Both the position numbers and the translations under genes were made by a program. A DNA stretch of 23,223 bases from Bacillota bacterium. Lineage in GTDB: Bacteria > Bacillota > Clostridia > Acetivibrionales > DSM-1351. Shown piece after piece: positions 7,888-14,667 of this stretch. Each line of letters opens with the position of its first letter. The stretch's first letter is position 1. The stretch covers positions 1 through 23,223 of the forward strand of contig JAEZOA010000109.1 of assembly GCA_023441625.1 (NCBI GenBank), given 5' to 3'. The notes under the pieces are model-generated. The model was not told where the DNA came from. It was given only the letters and a program-made list of their open reading frames with translations, and did not search any database.

Positions 7888-7903
7888 TATAATGTACGTA
7901 CAT
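7888..7903 (+). promoter_or_regulatory. araA promoter -10 overlapping an AraR operator
   Basis: A consensus TATAAT (7888-7893) overlaps the perfect 12-bp palindrome ATGTACGTACAT (7892-7903), which matches the core of the AraR consensus. A recognisable -35 at the usual distance was not found. The strong RBS AGGAGGAG is at 7916-7923. Repressor bound here would cover the -10 and start of transcription. Confidence 0.75.
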
Positions 7904-7929
7904 GTAGAACTGTATAGGAGGAGTATTGT

Positions 7930-9417
7930 ATGTTAAAAATCAAAGATTTTGAATTCTGGTTTATTACAGGCAGCCAGCATTTATATGGCCCAGAGACCAT
8001 AAGGCAGGCTGCAGAGCACTCAAGGATTATGGTAGAAAAGCTAGACTTGGATTGTGCCATTCCTTATAAAATTGTTTTTAAGCCAATAGTGACTACTTCT
8101 GATGAAATACTTAAAGTAATTATTGATGCAAACTCAGATAGTAAATGTGCTGGTATCATCACCTGGATGCATACCTTTTCGCCCTCTAAAATGTGGATTG
8201 CAGGCTTTTCACAACTAAAAAAACCTCTTCTTCATTTGCATACCCAGTTCAATAGAGAAATACCCTGGGATAGTATAGATATGGATTTTATGAATTTAAA
8301 CCAATCGGCCCATGGAGACCGAGAGCATGGCTTTATTGGTGCTAGAATGCGTATCTCTCGTAAAGTTATCGCAGGCTATTGGGAAGATTCAGATGTACGC
8401 GAGAGAATTGGAGCTTGGGAAAGAACAGCGGTTGCATACATTTGGGGACATCACCTCAAGGTAGCAAGATTTGGCGACAATATGCGTGATGTTGCTGTTA
8501 CAGAGGGTGATAAGGTTGAGGCACAAATTAAGTTTGGATGGTCTGTAAATGGTTATGGTATTGGAGAGCTTGCGGCAAAAATAAATATGGTTACAAATGA
8601 GCAAATAGATGCACTCATGTCAGAATACCACGAAAAATACCATCTTTCAGATGATGTTAAGACTGGCGATAAACTTGAAGCTGTCAGAGAACAAGCTCGC
8701 ATAGAGCTCGGTATTAAAGCCATATTAGAAGAAGGTGAGTTTAGTGCTTTTACTACCACCTTTGAAGATTTACATGGTTTAAAACAGCTCCCTGGCCTTG
8801 CTACTCAGGATCTAATGGCTAAAGGCTATGGCTTCGGCGCAGAGGGCGACTGGAAAACATCTGCAATGTTAAATGTAATGAAAGTAATGGCAGATAATAA
8901 GGGAACTTCATTTATGGAGGACTATACGTATAATCTTGTGACAGGCAATGAGATAAACTTGGGTTCACATATGCTGGAGGTTTGTCCAACTGTTGCTGCC
9001 ACTAAACCCCGTATCGAGGTACATCCTCTTGGTATAGGTGGTAAAGCTGATCCAGCAAGATTAGTATTTGATGGTGACTCGGGTCACGCTGTATGTGTAT
9101 CCTTAATTGATTTAGGAAACCGCTTCCGATTAATTATTAATGAAGTAGAGGCTATCTCAACAGAAATGGATATGCCAAAGCTACCCGTCGCTAGAGTTCT
9201 TTGGAAGCCTGAGCCTTCACTTCAGGCAGGAGCTGAAGCTTGGATTTATGCGGGCGGAGCTCATCATACTGTGTTTTCTTACAATGTAACAGCCGAGCAG
9301 CTTATTGATTGGGCTGAGATGGCTGGAATTGAATATGTTCTCATTAATAAGGATACTAACCTTTTAAATCTACGTAATGAATTAAGATGGAATGAAATAG
9401 CATGGAAACTGCTTTAA
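7930..9417 (+). CDS. araA: L-arabinose isomerase
   Basis: The 495-residue enzyme interconverts L-arabinose and L-ribulose in the cytosol, the first step of the pathway. Length is typical. The manganese and catalytic residues are in place: Glu305 (GAEGDWK), Glu330 (SFMEDYTY), His347 (NLGSHMLEVCP) and His446 (GGAHHTVFSY), matching E. coli Glu306, Glu333, His350 and His450 in order and spacing. The N-terminus has the family stretch FWFITGSQHLYGPE. The ATG has AGGAGGAG 6 nt upstream. It is divergent from araR and, from its operator, AraR-controlled. No clear terminator follows it, so transcripts may run into the 9418-9959 region and perhaps the GH3 gene. Confidence 0.97.
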   Translation: MLKIKDFEFWFITGSQHLYGPETIRQAAEHSRIMVEKLDLDCAIPYKIVFKPIVTTSDEILKVIIDANSDSKCAGIITWMHTFSPSKMWIAGFSQLKKPLLHLHTQFNREIPWDSIDMDFMNLNQSAHGDREHGFIGARMRISRKVIAGYWEDSDVRERIGAWERTAVAYIWGHHLKVARFGDNMRDVAVTEGDKVEAQIKFGWSVNGYGIGELAAKINMVTNEQIDALMSEYHEKYHLSDDVKTGDKLEAVREQARIELGIKAILEEGEFSAFTTTFEDLHGLKQLPGLATQDLMAKGYGFGAEGDWKTSAMLNVMKVMADNKGTSFMEDYTYNLVTGNEINLGSHMLEVCPTVAATKPRIEVHPLGIGGKADPARLVFDGDSGHAVCVSLIDLGNRFRLIINEVEAISTEMDMPKLPVARVLWKPEPSLQAGAEAWIYAGGAHHTVFSYNVTAEQLIDWAEMAGIEYVLINKDTNLLNLRNELRWNEIAWKLL

Positions 9418-9471
9418 TTTTAATAATCGCATAAACTGAATAACAATGAGCAAAATCCGACATGCCTTTAA

Positions 9472-9758
9472 TTGGCGGTTAATGTATTATTTAAATATGA
9501 AAGAGGTAACGCAGAACAAAATATACGAGAAAACGTTTCTGGTTTAATAGTACGTGAGTACAACTTATACCAATGGGAAGCTCAGTTAAAAGTAATTGCT
9601 GAAATTGTAGGTGAAACACAAGTGTTTTAGCCGTCAAAGCGACAGGACGTCGCTTTGAGCAGCAACCCGAGACACGATGTCGAGTGTTCTGCGACGGCAG
9701 AAATACTTTTGGTGAACCAGACTATTTCATCAATTACTTTGGCACTTTTCAAGTATAA
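9472..9758 (+). pseudogene. Small unrecognised ORF apparently split by a 93-bp inverted-repeat insertion
   Basis: One frame from a TTG at 9472 reads through GLIVREYNLYQWEAQL and EIVGETQVF to a TAG at 9628-9630, whose last bases lie in an inserted element. Excising 101 nt (the element plus one copy of the flanking repeat, 9610-9617 versus 9711-9718) joins the frame to ...EIVGEPDYFINYFGTFQV and a TAA at 9756-9758, giving a 61-residue product. The frame is closed upstream by TAA at 9469-9471, and there is no ATG or RBS, so even the intact form may be the tail of a decayed gene. I do not recognise the protein. Another short frame from an ATG near 9446 overlaps it and ends within 100 nt. The coding call rests mainly on the restored frame. 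Confidence 0.45.
9618..9710. mobile_element. 93-bp MITE-like inverted-repeat element with imperfect 8-bp direct repeats
   Basis: The ends form an 18-bp inverted repeat with 14 of 18 identities (ACAAGTGTTTTAGCCGTC at the left, AAAAGTATTTCTGCCGTC as complement of the right). Flanks are GGTGAAAC (9610-9617) and GGTGAACC (9711-9718), 7 of 8 identical, as expected for an aged target-site duplication. The interior carries a perfect 8-bp hairpin (9636-9643 with 9649-9656) and a second hairpin (9659-9692), giving a Y-shaped fold. It is more GC-rich than its surroundings and has no transposase. It could also be a structured RNA. Confidence 0.55.
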
Positions 9759-9766
9759 GTGCAACT

Positions 9767-9811
9767 AAACTTCTGCCTTCGCTAGGGCTCGGCACAAGCT
9801 AAGTTTTCTTT
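9767..9811 (+). terminator. Terminator-like hairpin upstream of the GH3 gene
   Basis: AAACTT (9767-9772) pairs with AAGTTT (9801-9806), with an inner TGCC/GGCA pairing (9774-9777 with 9791-9794), followed by a T-rich tract. TTCTGCC (9771-9777) could instead pair with GGCAGAA (9696-9702) in the preceding element, so two folds are mutually exclusive. Interpretation as a terminator is tentative. A smaller 6-bp hairpin lies at 9742-9762. Confidence 0.3.
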
Positions 9812-9822
9812 AGAGCAATCCA

Positions 9823-9850
9823 TTGATATAAGTTTGTACGGAAGTACTAT
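9823..9850 (+). promoter_or_regulatory. Possible GH3 promoter with a half AraR site
   Basis: TTGATA (9823-9828) and TACTAT (9845-9850) are 16 bp apart. The spacer contains TTTGTACG, identical to half of the AraR consensus, followed by a degraded second half (GAAGTAC). Arabinose control of the GH3 gene is therefore possible but weakly supported. Confidence 0.35.
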
Positions 9851-9959
9851 TTAAACAGAATCTCTTAACTAATGTATCCTATATAGTTTTGCGACACTCT
9901 TCCCAAGTTATTATATTTAATTGTACTGTTATTACATTTTCAGCCATGTAGGAGGTTTT

Positions 9960-12110
9960 ATGAATACTAAACCAGCTTATAAAGACGAAAGCTTAAGTTT
10001 TGAAGAACGAGTCAAGGACTTGGTTTCTCAAATGACTCTTGAAGAAAAGACAACACAAATGTTATTTAATTCCCCAGCCATCCCTCGTTTAGGTATACCT
10101 TCATATAATTGGTGGAATGAAGCTTTACATGGTATAGCCAGAGCAGGTGTTGCTACAGTTTTTCCGCAGGCAATTGGTATGGCAGCCACCTTTGATGAAG
10201 ACCTTTTGTATGAAATAGCTGATGTTATTTCAACAGAGGGCAGAGCCAAATATCACGAGTTCCAAAAGAAAAATGACCACGATATATATAAGGGACTAAC
10301 TTTTTGGTCACCAAACATAAATATTTTCAGAGACCCCCGTTGGGGCCGCGGCCACGAAACCTATGGTGAGGACCCTTATCTAACAAGCAGACTTGGCACA
10401 AAATTTGTTGAGGGACTACAGGGTAGTGACAGCAAATACCTGAAGACAGCCGCCTGCGCTAAACACTTTGCTGTGCACAGCGGCCCAGAAGGAGAAAGAC
10501 ATAGCTTTAATGCTGTTGCTTCCAAAAAAGATATGTATGAAACCTACTTGCCTGCTTTTAAAGTATTAGTTCAAGCTGCAAATGTTGAAGCGGTAATGGG
10601 TGCTTATAATAGAACAAATGGAGAGCCCTGCTGTGGTAGCAAAACCTTGCTAAAGGACATTTTAAGGGATGAATGGGGCTTTAAAGGCCATGTCACATCT
10701 GACTGCTGGGCAATCAAAGATTTCCATGAGTATCATATGGTAACTAAAACAGCGCCTGAATCTGTAGCTCTTGCAGTAAATAACGGTTGTGATTTAAATT
10801 GTGGAAATATGTATTTAAACTTACTAATTGCTTATAATGAAGGCTTAATAGATGAAAAAACCATTGATGAATCTGTATTCCGACTCATGATGACTCGCAT
10901 GAAGCTAGGTATGTTTGATAGTGATGAGAAGGTCCCTTATTCCTCAATTTCATATGATGTGGTTGACTGCAAGGAACACAACAAGCTTGCACTTGAAACC
11001 GCTAAAGAATCACTTGTATTATTAAAAAATAAAAACAATACTCTTCCTCTTAATAAAAATGCTCTTAAATCTATAGCAGTAATTGGACCAAATGCTGACA
11101 GCAGAGATGCTCTTTTAGGAAATTATGTAGGAACTGCCTCACAGTACATAACGGTTCTTGATGGAATTCGTCAATGTGTACCTGAAACAGTAAGAATAAA
11201 CTACGCTCAGGGTTGCCATCTCTACAAGGATAAGGCAGAAAACCTAGCTATGCCAAACGACAGAATTGCAGAGGCAATTACAGTAGCAGAAAAATCTGAT
11301 GTTGTTATTCTCTGTCTTGGTCTTGACGCCAGTATTGAGGGCGAAGAGGGAGATGCAGGAAATGAGTATGCTTCTGGAGATAAATTTGACCTTAGTCTCC
11401 CTGGTTTTCAGCAGCAGCTATTAGAAGCTGTCCATGGAACAGGTACACCAGTTATATTGGTACTATTATCCGGAAGTGCATTAGCTGTAACCTGGGCAGA
11501 TGCTAATGCTTCTGCAATAGTGCAAGCATGGTATCCAGGTGCTCAAGGAGGAAAAGCTATCGCTGCTTTACTTTTTGGTGAGTACAGCCCCTGTGGTAAA
11601 CTTCCAGTAACCTTCTATAGAACAACTGAGGAGCTGCCTGATTTTCATGATTATTCGATGAAAAACAGAACCTATCGTTATATGGAGAAAGAGGCTCTCT
11701 ATCCCTTTGGATATGGTCTTAGCTATTCTAAGTTTGAGTTTAGTAATTTATATGTTTCCAGCGATAAAATAAATGCAGGGGACAGTATTACATGTTCTGT
11801 AACTATTAAAAATATTGGTGACGTTGAAGCTAAGGAAGTTGTACAGCTTTATCTTAAGGATGTTGAAACAAGCGTTATTGCTCCAAAATGGCAGCTCAAA
11901 GGAATTAATAAAATCAGTTTAAAGCCAAAGGAGCAAAAGGAAGTAAGCTTTATTTTAACTCCACAGGATATGATGCTTATTAATGATAACGGAGATTCAG
12001 TTCTTGAACCCGGCAGCTTTGAAATATATGTAGGTGGAAGCCAACCTGACAGCAGGAGTATTTCTTTAACTGGCAGCACTGTTTTAAAAGCTTCATTTAT
12101 ACTAGAATAA
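9960..12110 (+). CDS. Glycoside hydrolase family 3 (beta-xylosidase / alpha-L-arabinofuranosidase type)
   Basis: The 716-residue protein has the complete GH3 layout. The N-terminal TIM-barrel includes NWWNEALHGIARAG, TFWSPNINIFRDPRWGRGHETYGEDP and KHFAVHSGPEGERH, with the catalytic nucleophile Asp248 in VTSDCWAI. Next comes the alpha/beta sandwich (SLVLLKNKNNTLPL, AVIGPNAD, GLDASIEGEEGDAG, where the acid/base Glu probably lies). The C-terminal fibronectin-III-like domain (about 600-710) has ELPDFHDYSMKNRTYRY before it. The SDCWA and WWNEALHG motifs fit the xylosidase/arabinosidase branch. There is no signal peptide, so it should cleave imported oligosaccharides in the cytosol and supply the arabinose/xylose pathway. 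The ATG at 9960 is preferred over an upstream in-frame TTG (9921) because AGGAGGT (9950-9956) lies just before it. Confidence 0.92.
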   Translation: MNTKPAYKDESLSFEERVKDLVSQMTLEEKTTQMLFNSPAIPRLGIPSYNWWNEALHGIARAGVATVFPQAIGMAATFDEDLLYEIADVISTEGRAKYHEFQKKNDHDIYKGLTFWSPNINIFRDPRWGRGHETYGEDPYLTSRLGTKFVEGLQGSDSKYLKTAACAKHFAVHSGPEGERHSFNAVASKKDMYETYLPAFKVLVQAANVEAVMGAYNRTNGEPCCGSKTLLKDILRDEWGFKGHVTSDCWAIKDFHEYHMVTKTAPESVALAVNNGCDLNCGNMYLNLLIAYNEGLIDEKTIDESVFRLMMTRMKLGMFDSDEKVPYSSISYDVVDCKEHNKLALETAKESLVLLKNKNNTLPLNKNALKSIAVIGPNADSRDALLGNYVGTASQYITVLDGIRQCVPETVRINYAQGCHLYKDKAENLAMPNDRIAEAITVAEKSDVVILCLGLDASIEGEEGDAGNEYASGDKFDLSLPGFQQQLLEAVHGTGTPVILVLLSGSALAVTWADANASAIVQAWYPGAQGGKAIAALLFGEYSPCGKLPVTFYRTTEELPDFHDYSMKNRTYRYMEKEALYPFGYGLSYSKFEFSNLYVSSDKINAGDSITCSVTIKNIGDVEAKEVVQLYLKDVETSVIAPKWQLKGINKISLKPKEQKEVSFILTPQDMMLINDNGDSVLEPGSFEIYVGGSQPDSRSISLTGSTVLKASFILE

Positions 12111-12143
12111 GCATAGTAATACAGAATAATACAAAATTCTATT

Positions 12144-12189
12144 GCCTCCATATGAAATATAATATAATATTTTTCATATGGAGGCTTTA
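12144..12189 (+). terminator. 14-bp hairpin after GH3 that contains the RBS of the next gene
   Basis: A perfect 14-bp inverted repeat (12144-12157 and 12172-12185, GCCTCCATATGAAA / TTTCATATGGAGGC) with a 14-nt A/T loop follows the GH3 stop and runs into TTTAATT. The 3' arm includes ATGGAGG, the ribosome binding site for the araC-family gene starting at 12193. It could be a weak terminator, a translational switch, or both. Confidence 0.6.
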
Positions 12190-12192
12190 ATT

Positions 12193-13122
12193 ATGTTTGT
12201 TGAAGGATTGCACGAAAAGGGCATTTTCAAAGATGGTTTTCCTTTTAGACTTGAAATAAACACACTGGAGAATTTCGACTATCCAGTACATTGGCATGCA
12301 GCGATAGAGCTTTTATATGTAGAAAAGAATCAATTTAACATCTGCGTAAACAATGGGGAATTTGATTTGGAGGAGGGTGATATTCTCTTCATAGCTAATG
12401 GTGATACCCATGGCTTTTCCAACAAAAATAATAATGGCAGAAGAATTTTTATACAGTTTGACTTATCGATCTTTAACGCTTTAAGTAGTAATAACATTAT
12501 TATGCCCTTAATATCAAATACCTTTAAAATATCTAAAAAAGATGCTCCCTTTCATCAGAACCTCATTAAGCATATTAATGCTATTGTTGAAAGCTATTCT
12601 GAGGATAACAAAACCTCCACTAAAACAAATGCCATCAGCCAGAGCACTAGCTGCATTTATGACTCTCTAAAGTATAAAATGGAATTTGGCTTTGAGCTAT
12701 TTTTAAGCGCCAGAATCTATGACATTCTAAGCATTATTTCCAGCTTTTTAACCGATAAGACAAATCTTCGAACTATCACTGAGAGTACAAAAAAAATTCA
12801 AGGACTAGAAAAGCTCTCAGCAGCATTTAAATACATTGAAGCAAATTACATGAATGATATTTCGCTGTTAGATGTGGCTAAAGCTGCAGGTTTTAGCGAG
12901 TATTATTTTTCAAGAATATTTAAGGACATTACAGAAAAAAGTTTCAGCTAATACTTGAATGAATATAGGATTAAGCAGGCTGAGCATTTTCTTATAAATT
13001 CAAATAATTCCGTTGCACAAATTGCATATTCTGTAGGTTTTAACAGTATTGTCACCTTCAACAGGTCCTTTAGAAGCATTAAAGGGTGCTCCCCTTCGGT
13101 CTATAAGAAAATCGGTCTGTAG
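12193..13122 (+). pseudogene. AraC-family transcriptional regulator interrupted by an in-frame TAA
   Basis: The frame encodes an N-terminal cupin sensor (YPVHWHAAIELLYV, then LEEGDILFIANGDTHGF) and a C-terminal double HTH domain. First-HTH sequence is ISLLDVAKAAGFSEYYFSRIFKDITEKSFS, then a TAA at 12949-12951. The same frame continues immediately as YLNEYRIKQAEHFL, then VAQIAYSVGFNSIVTFNRSFRSIKGCSPSVYKK, to a TAG at 13120-13122. The stop sits where family members usually have Gln in an SFSQYLNEYR-like stretch, so a single CAA to TAA change explains it. If real, the truncated product lacks the second HTH. The start ATG at 12193 is chosen because GGAGG lies 8 nt upstream; an ATG at 12178 lies inside the hairpin and lacks an RBS. 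It probably regulates the adjacent GH3 or sugar genes. A sequencing error is possible. Confidence 0.85.
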
Positions 13123-13127
13123 ACATA

Positions 13128-13223
13128 CATCTGCCGTTACTATTCAGCCTCTGACAATACAATATACAACACATGCTTTCATAACCTAATATATTGTAAA
13201 AGGCTGAATAGTAACCATCTGCC
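13128..13223. mobile_element. 80-bp MITE with 15-bp terminal inverted repeats and perfect 8-bp target duplication
   Basis: The direct repeat CATCTGCC occurs at 13128-13135 and 13216-13223. Between them lies an 80-bp element (13136-13215) whose ends are perfect 15-bp inverted repeats, GTTACTATTCAGCCT and its complement. An inner 8-bp inverted repeat (ACAATATA 13159-13166, TATATTGT 13190-13197) lets the whole element fold into one hairpin. There is no coding capacity. Perfect flanking repeats indicate insertion rather than a chance hairpin. The 8-bp duplication is compatible with several IS families (for example IS66, ISL3, IS256), so the mobilising family is not assigned. It starts 5 bp after the araC-family stop. 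Confidence 0.85.
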
Positions 13224-13392
13224 TGTGTTCTTGGACATTTTTCAACCAATTTTTATTGTTTTTTAATTTTATATGTGCTACCATAACTAGTAGAGTTATC
13301 TATTTTCAGTTGTGCGGATATTCTATTCGCTATCAAGAGTATTAAACCCTCATTGGTGGAAAACTATAATATTCAAGTTTTCTAACCCTTCT

Positions 13393-13446
13393 GCGCTCCT
13401 ACTAGAGCAGGATACAAAATATACAATAGGACATGAGCGCCTTTTT
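13393..13446 (+). terminator. Possible hairpin terminator upstream of the DUF1646 gene
   Basis: GCGCTC (13393-13398) and GAGCGC (13435-13440) form a 6-bp stem followed by CTTTTT. An inner CCTA/TAGG pairing may help close the long loop. It could end transcripts arriving from the GH3-araC side. The stretch 13224-13392 shows nothing else recognisable. Confidence 0.35.
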
Positions 13447-13453
13447 GTACTAG

Positions 13454-13470
13454 ATACAATTTTGTATAAT
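13454..13470 (+). promoter_or_regulatory. Putative DUF1646 -10 box overlapping a palindrome
   Basis: TATAAT (13465-13470) overlaps the inverted repeat ATACAA-TT-TTGTAT (13454-13467), a possible operator. The -35 region is poor. The RBS AGGAGGT stands just upstream of the ATG at 13505. Confidence 0.4.
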
Positions 13471-13504
13471 TAATATAATATTAAAAATTTAGGAGGTATA
13501 TTTA

Positions 13505-14566
13505 ATGACTATAGGACTTATTATTGTATTAGCACTTATCTTTATATTACCCTTTGCCTTTCGTCCTATCGAGCACAATCTTGAGTATTTTCTTTTAGTA
13601 ATGGGAATGGCTGCAGTAATAATATCTGGAACGCTTTCTTTTGATTTAATACTGCATATTTTCCAGAATTACCTTTTATATTTTATAACTGTAGCAGTAC
13701 TGGTAGCTGGACTTATTTTCAGAATTTCTATTGAAAAGATTAAAACCTTTGTCAATTATGCTACCACCAAAATGCCTATAACCTTGTTCACTTTTCTTTT
13801 AATTGTGGTTTTAGGCCTTGTTTCCAGCTTAATAACCGCTATAATAGCTGCATTAGTATTGGTTGAAATAGTTCATGCTCTGCCTTTAAATCGAAGACAA
13901 AAGGTTATGATAAATGTAATTTCTTGTTTTTCCATTGGGTTAGGTGCTGCATTAACCCCTATCGGAGAACCTTTGTCAACTATTGTTGTTTCGGCACTTA
14001 ATGTTGACTTCCTTTACTTATTAAGAAGTATTGGCATTTATGTAATCCCTTGTATTATTGCTTTAGGCCTATTGGGTGCTTTGTATATTGTACGTTCTAC
14101 TAAAGCTGATAAAGCTAATGCAGAACTAGACGGAGAAAGTAAAGCTGTAGTACAAAGCGAAGAAATTATTGAAAGGGAATCCTTAAAAGCTGTCTTTATT
14201 CGTGCATTCAAGATATTTTTGTTTATTATAGCACTTGAATTACTTGGTTCAGGTTTCAAACCACTTATTAATACCTATATTATTCACTTAGACAGCAGAC
14301 TATTGTATTGGATTAATATGTCTTCTGCTGTTCTAGACAATGCTACAATTGCTGCTGCTGAAATCAGCCCTATTATGAGTTTGAAGCAAATACAAGCAAT
14401 ATTAATGGGTCTTTTAATTAGTGGAGGTATGTTAATCCCAGGAAATATTCCTAATATTATTTCTGCCGGAAAACTTAACATCAAGAGCCGCGAATGGGCA
14501 AAAATTGGCCTTCCTCTAGGCTTGATATTATTAGCTATTTATTTTGTTGTACTATTTCTATTTTAA
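13505..14566 (+). CDS. DUF1646 family integral membrane protein, putative cation transporter
   Basis: The 353-residue protein is almost wholly hydrophobic, with about ten membrane segments (roughly residues 3-20, 28-50, 53-73, 93-117, 133-155, 174-194, 232-250, 262-280, 295-318 and 333-352). One charged cytoplasmic-type loop lies near 196-230. The motifs ALTPIGEPLSTIVVSAL (about 150-166) and DNATIAAAEISP (about 279-290) in membrane-flanking positions resemble the paired re-entrant motifs of the ArsB/NhaD-like ion transporter superfamily, to which DUF1646 proteins are thought to belong. Substrate is unknown; Na+/H+ or anion exchange are options. It stands alone, with its own RBS (AGGAGGT) and a bidirectional terminator after it. 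Confidence 0.8.
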   Translation: MTIGLIIVLALIFILPFAFRPIEHNLEYFLLVMGMAAVIISGTLSFDLILHIFQNYLLYFITVAVLVAGLIFRISIEKIKTFVNYATTKMPITLFTFLLIVVLGLVSSLITAIIAALVLVEIVHALPLNRRQKVMINVISCFSIGLGAALTPIGEPLSTIVVSALNVDFLYLLRSIGIYVIPCIIALGLLGALYIVRSTKADKANAELDGESKAVVQSEEIIERESLKAVFIRAFKIFLFIIALELLGSGFKPLINTYIIHLDSRLLYWINMSSAVLDNATIAAAEISPIMSLKQIQAILMGLLISGGMLIPGNIPNIISAGKLNIKSREWAKIGLPLGLILLAIYFVVLFLF

Positions 14567-14601
14567 AACATAGAAAGTGCTGGACACACGGCTCATGTGA
14601 A

Positions 14602-14647
14602 AAAAGCCAAATCCTCTGTATAGAAAGTATTAGAGGATTTGGCTTTT
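14602..14647. terminator. Bidirectional terminator between convergent genes
   Basis: A perfect 16-bp inverted repeat (14602-14617 and 14632-14647, AAAAGCCAAATCCTCT and complement) has T-runs on both strands. It lies between the DUF1646 stop (plus) and the reductase stop (minus), so it serves both. Confidence 0.9.
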
Positions 14648-14667
14648 AATATTCCTATGCTTAACTA

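Noticed and set aside
9630..9698. Hammerhead ribozyme at the three-way junction
   Set aside because: The junction has only two unpaired bases (GA) and lacks the CUGANGA and GAAA core sequences.
9921..9959. TTG start for the GH3 gene giving 13 extra residues
   Set aside because: AGGAGGT lies within this stretch directly before the ATG at 9960, and the extra residues are not part of the GH3 domain.
12949..12951. Reassigned or recoded TAA (read as Gln) in the araC-family gene
   Set aside because: Other genes in the window end with TAA in a normal way, so a code change is not supported; mutation or sequencing error is simpler.
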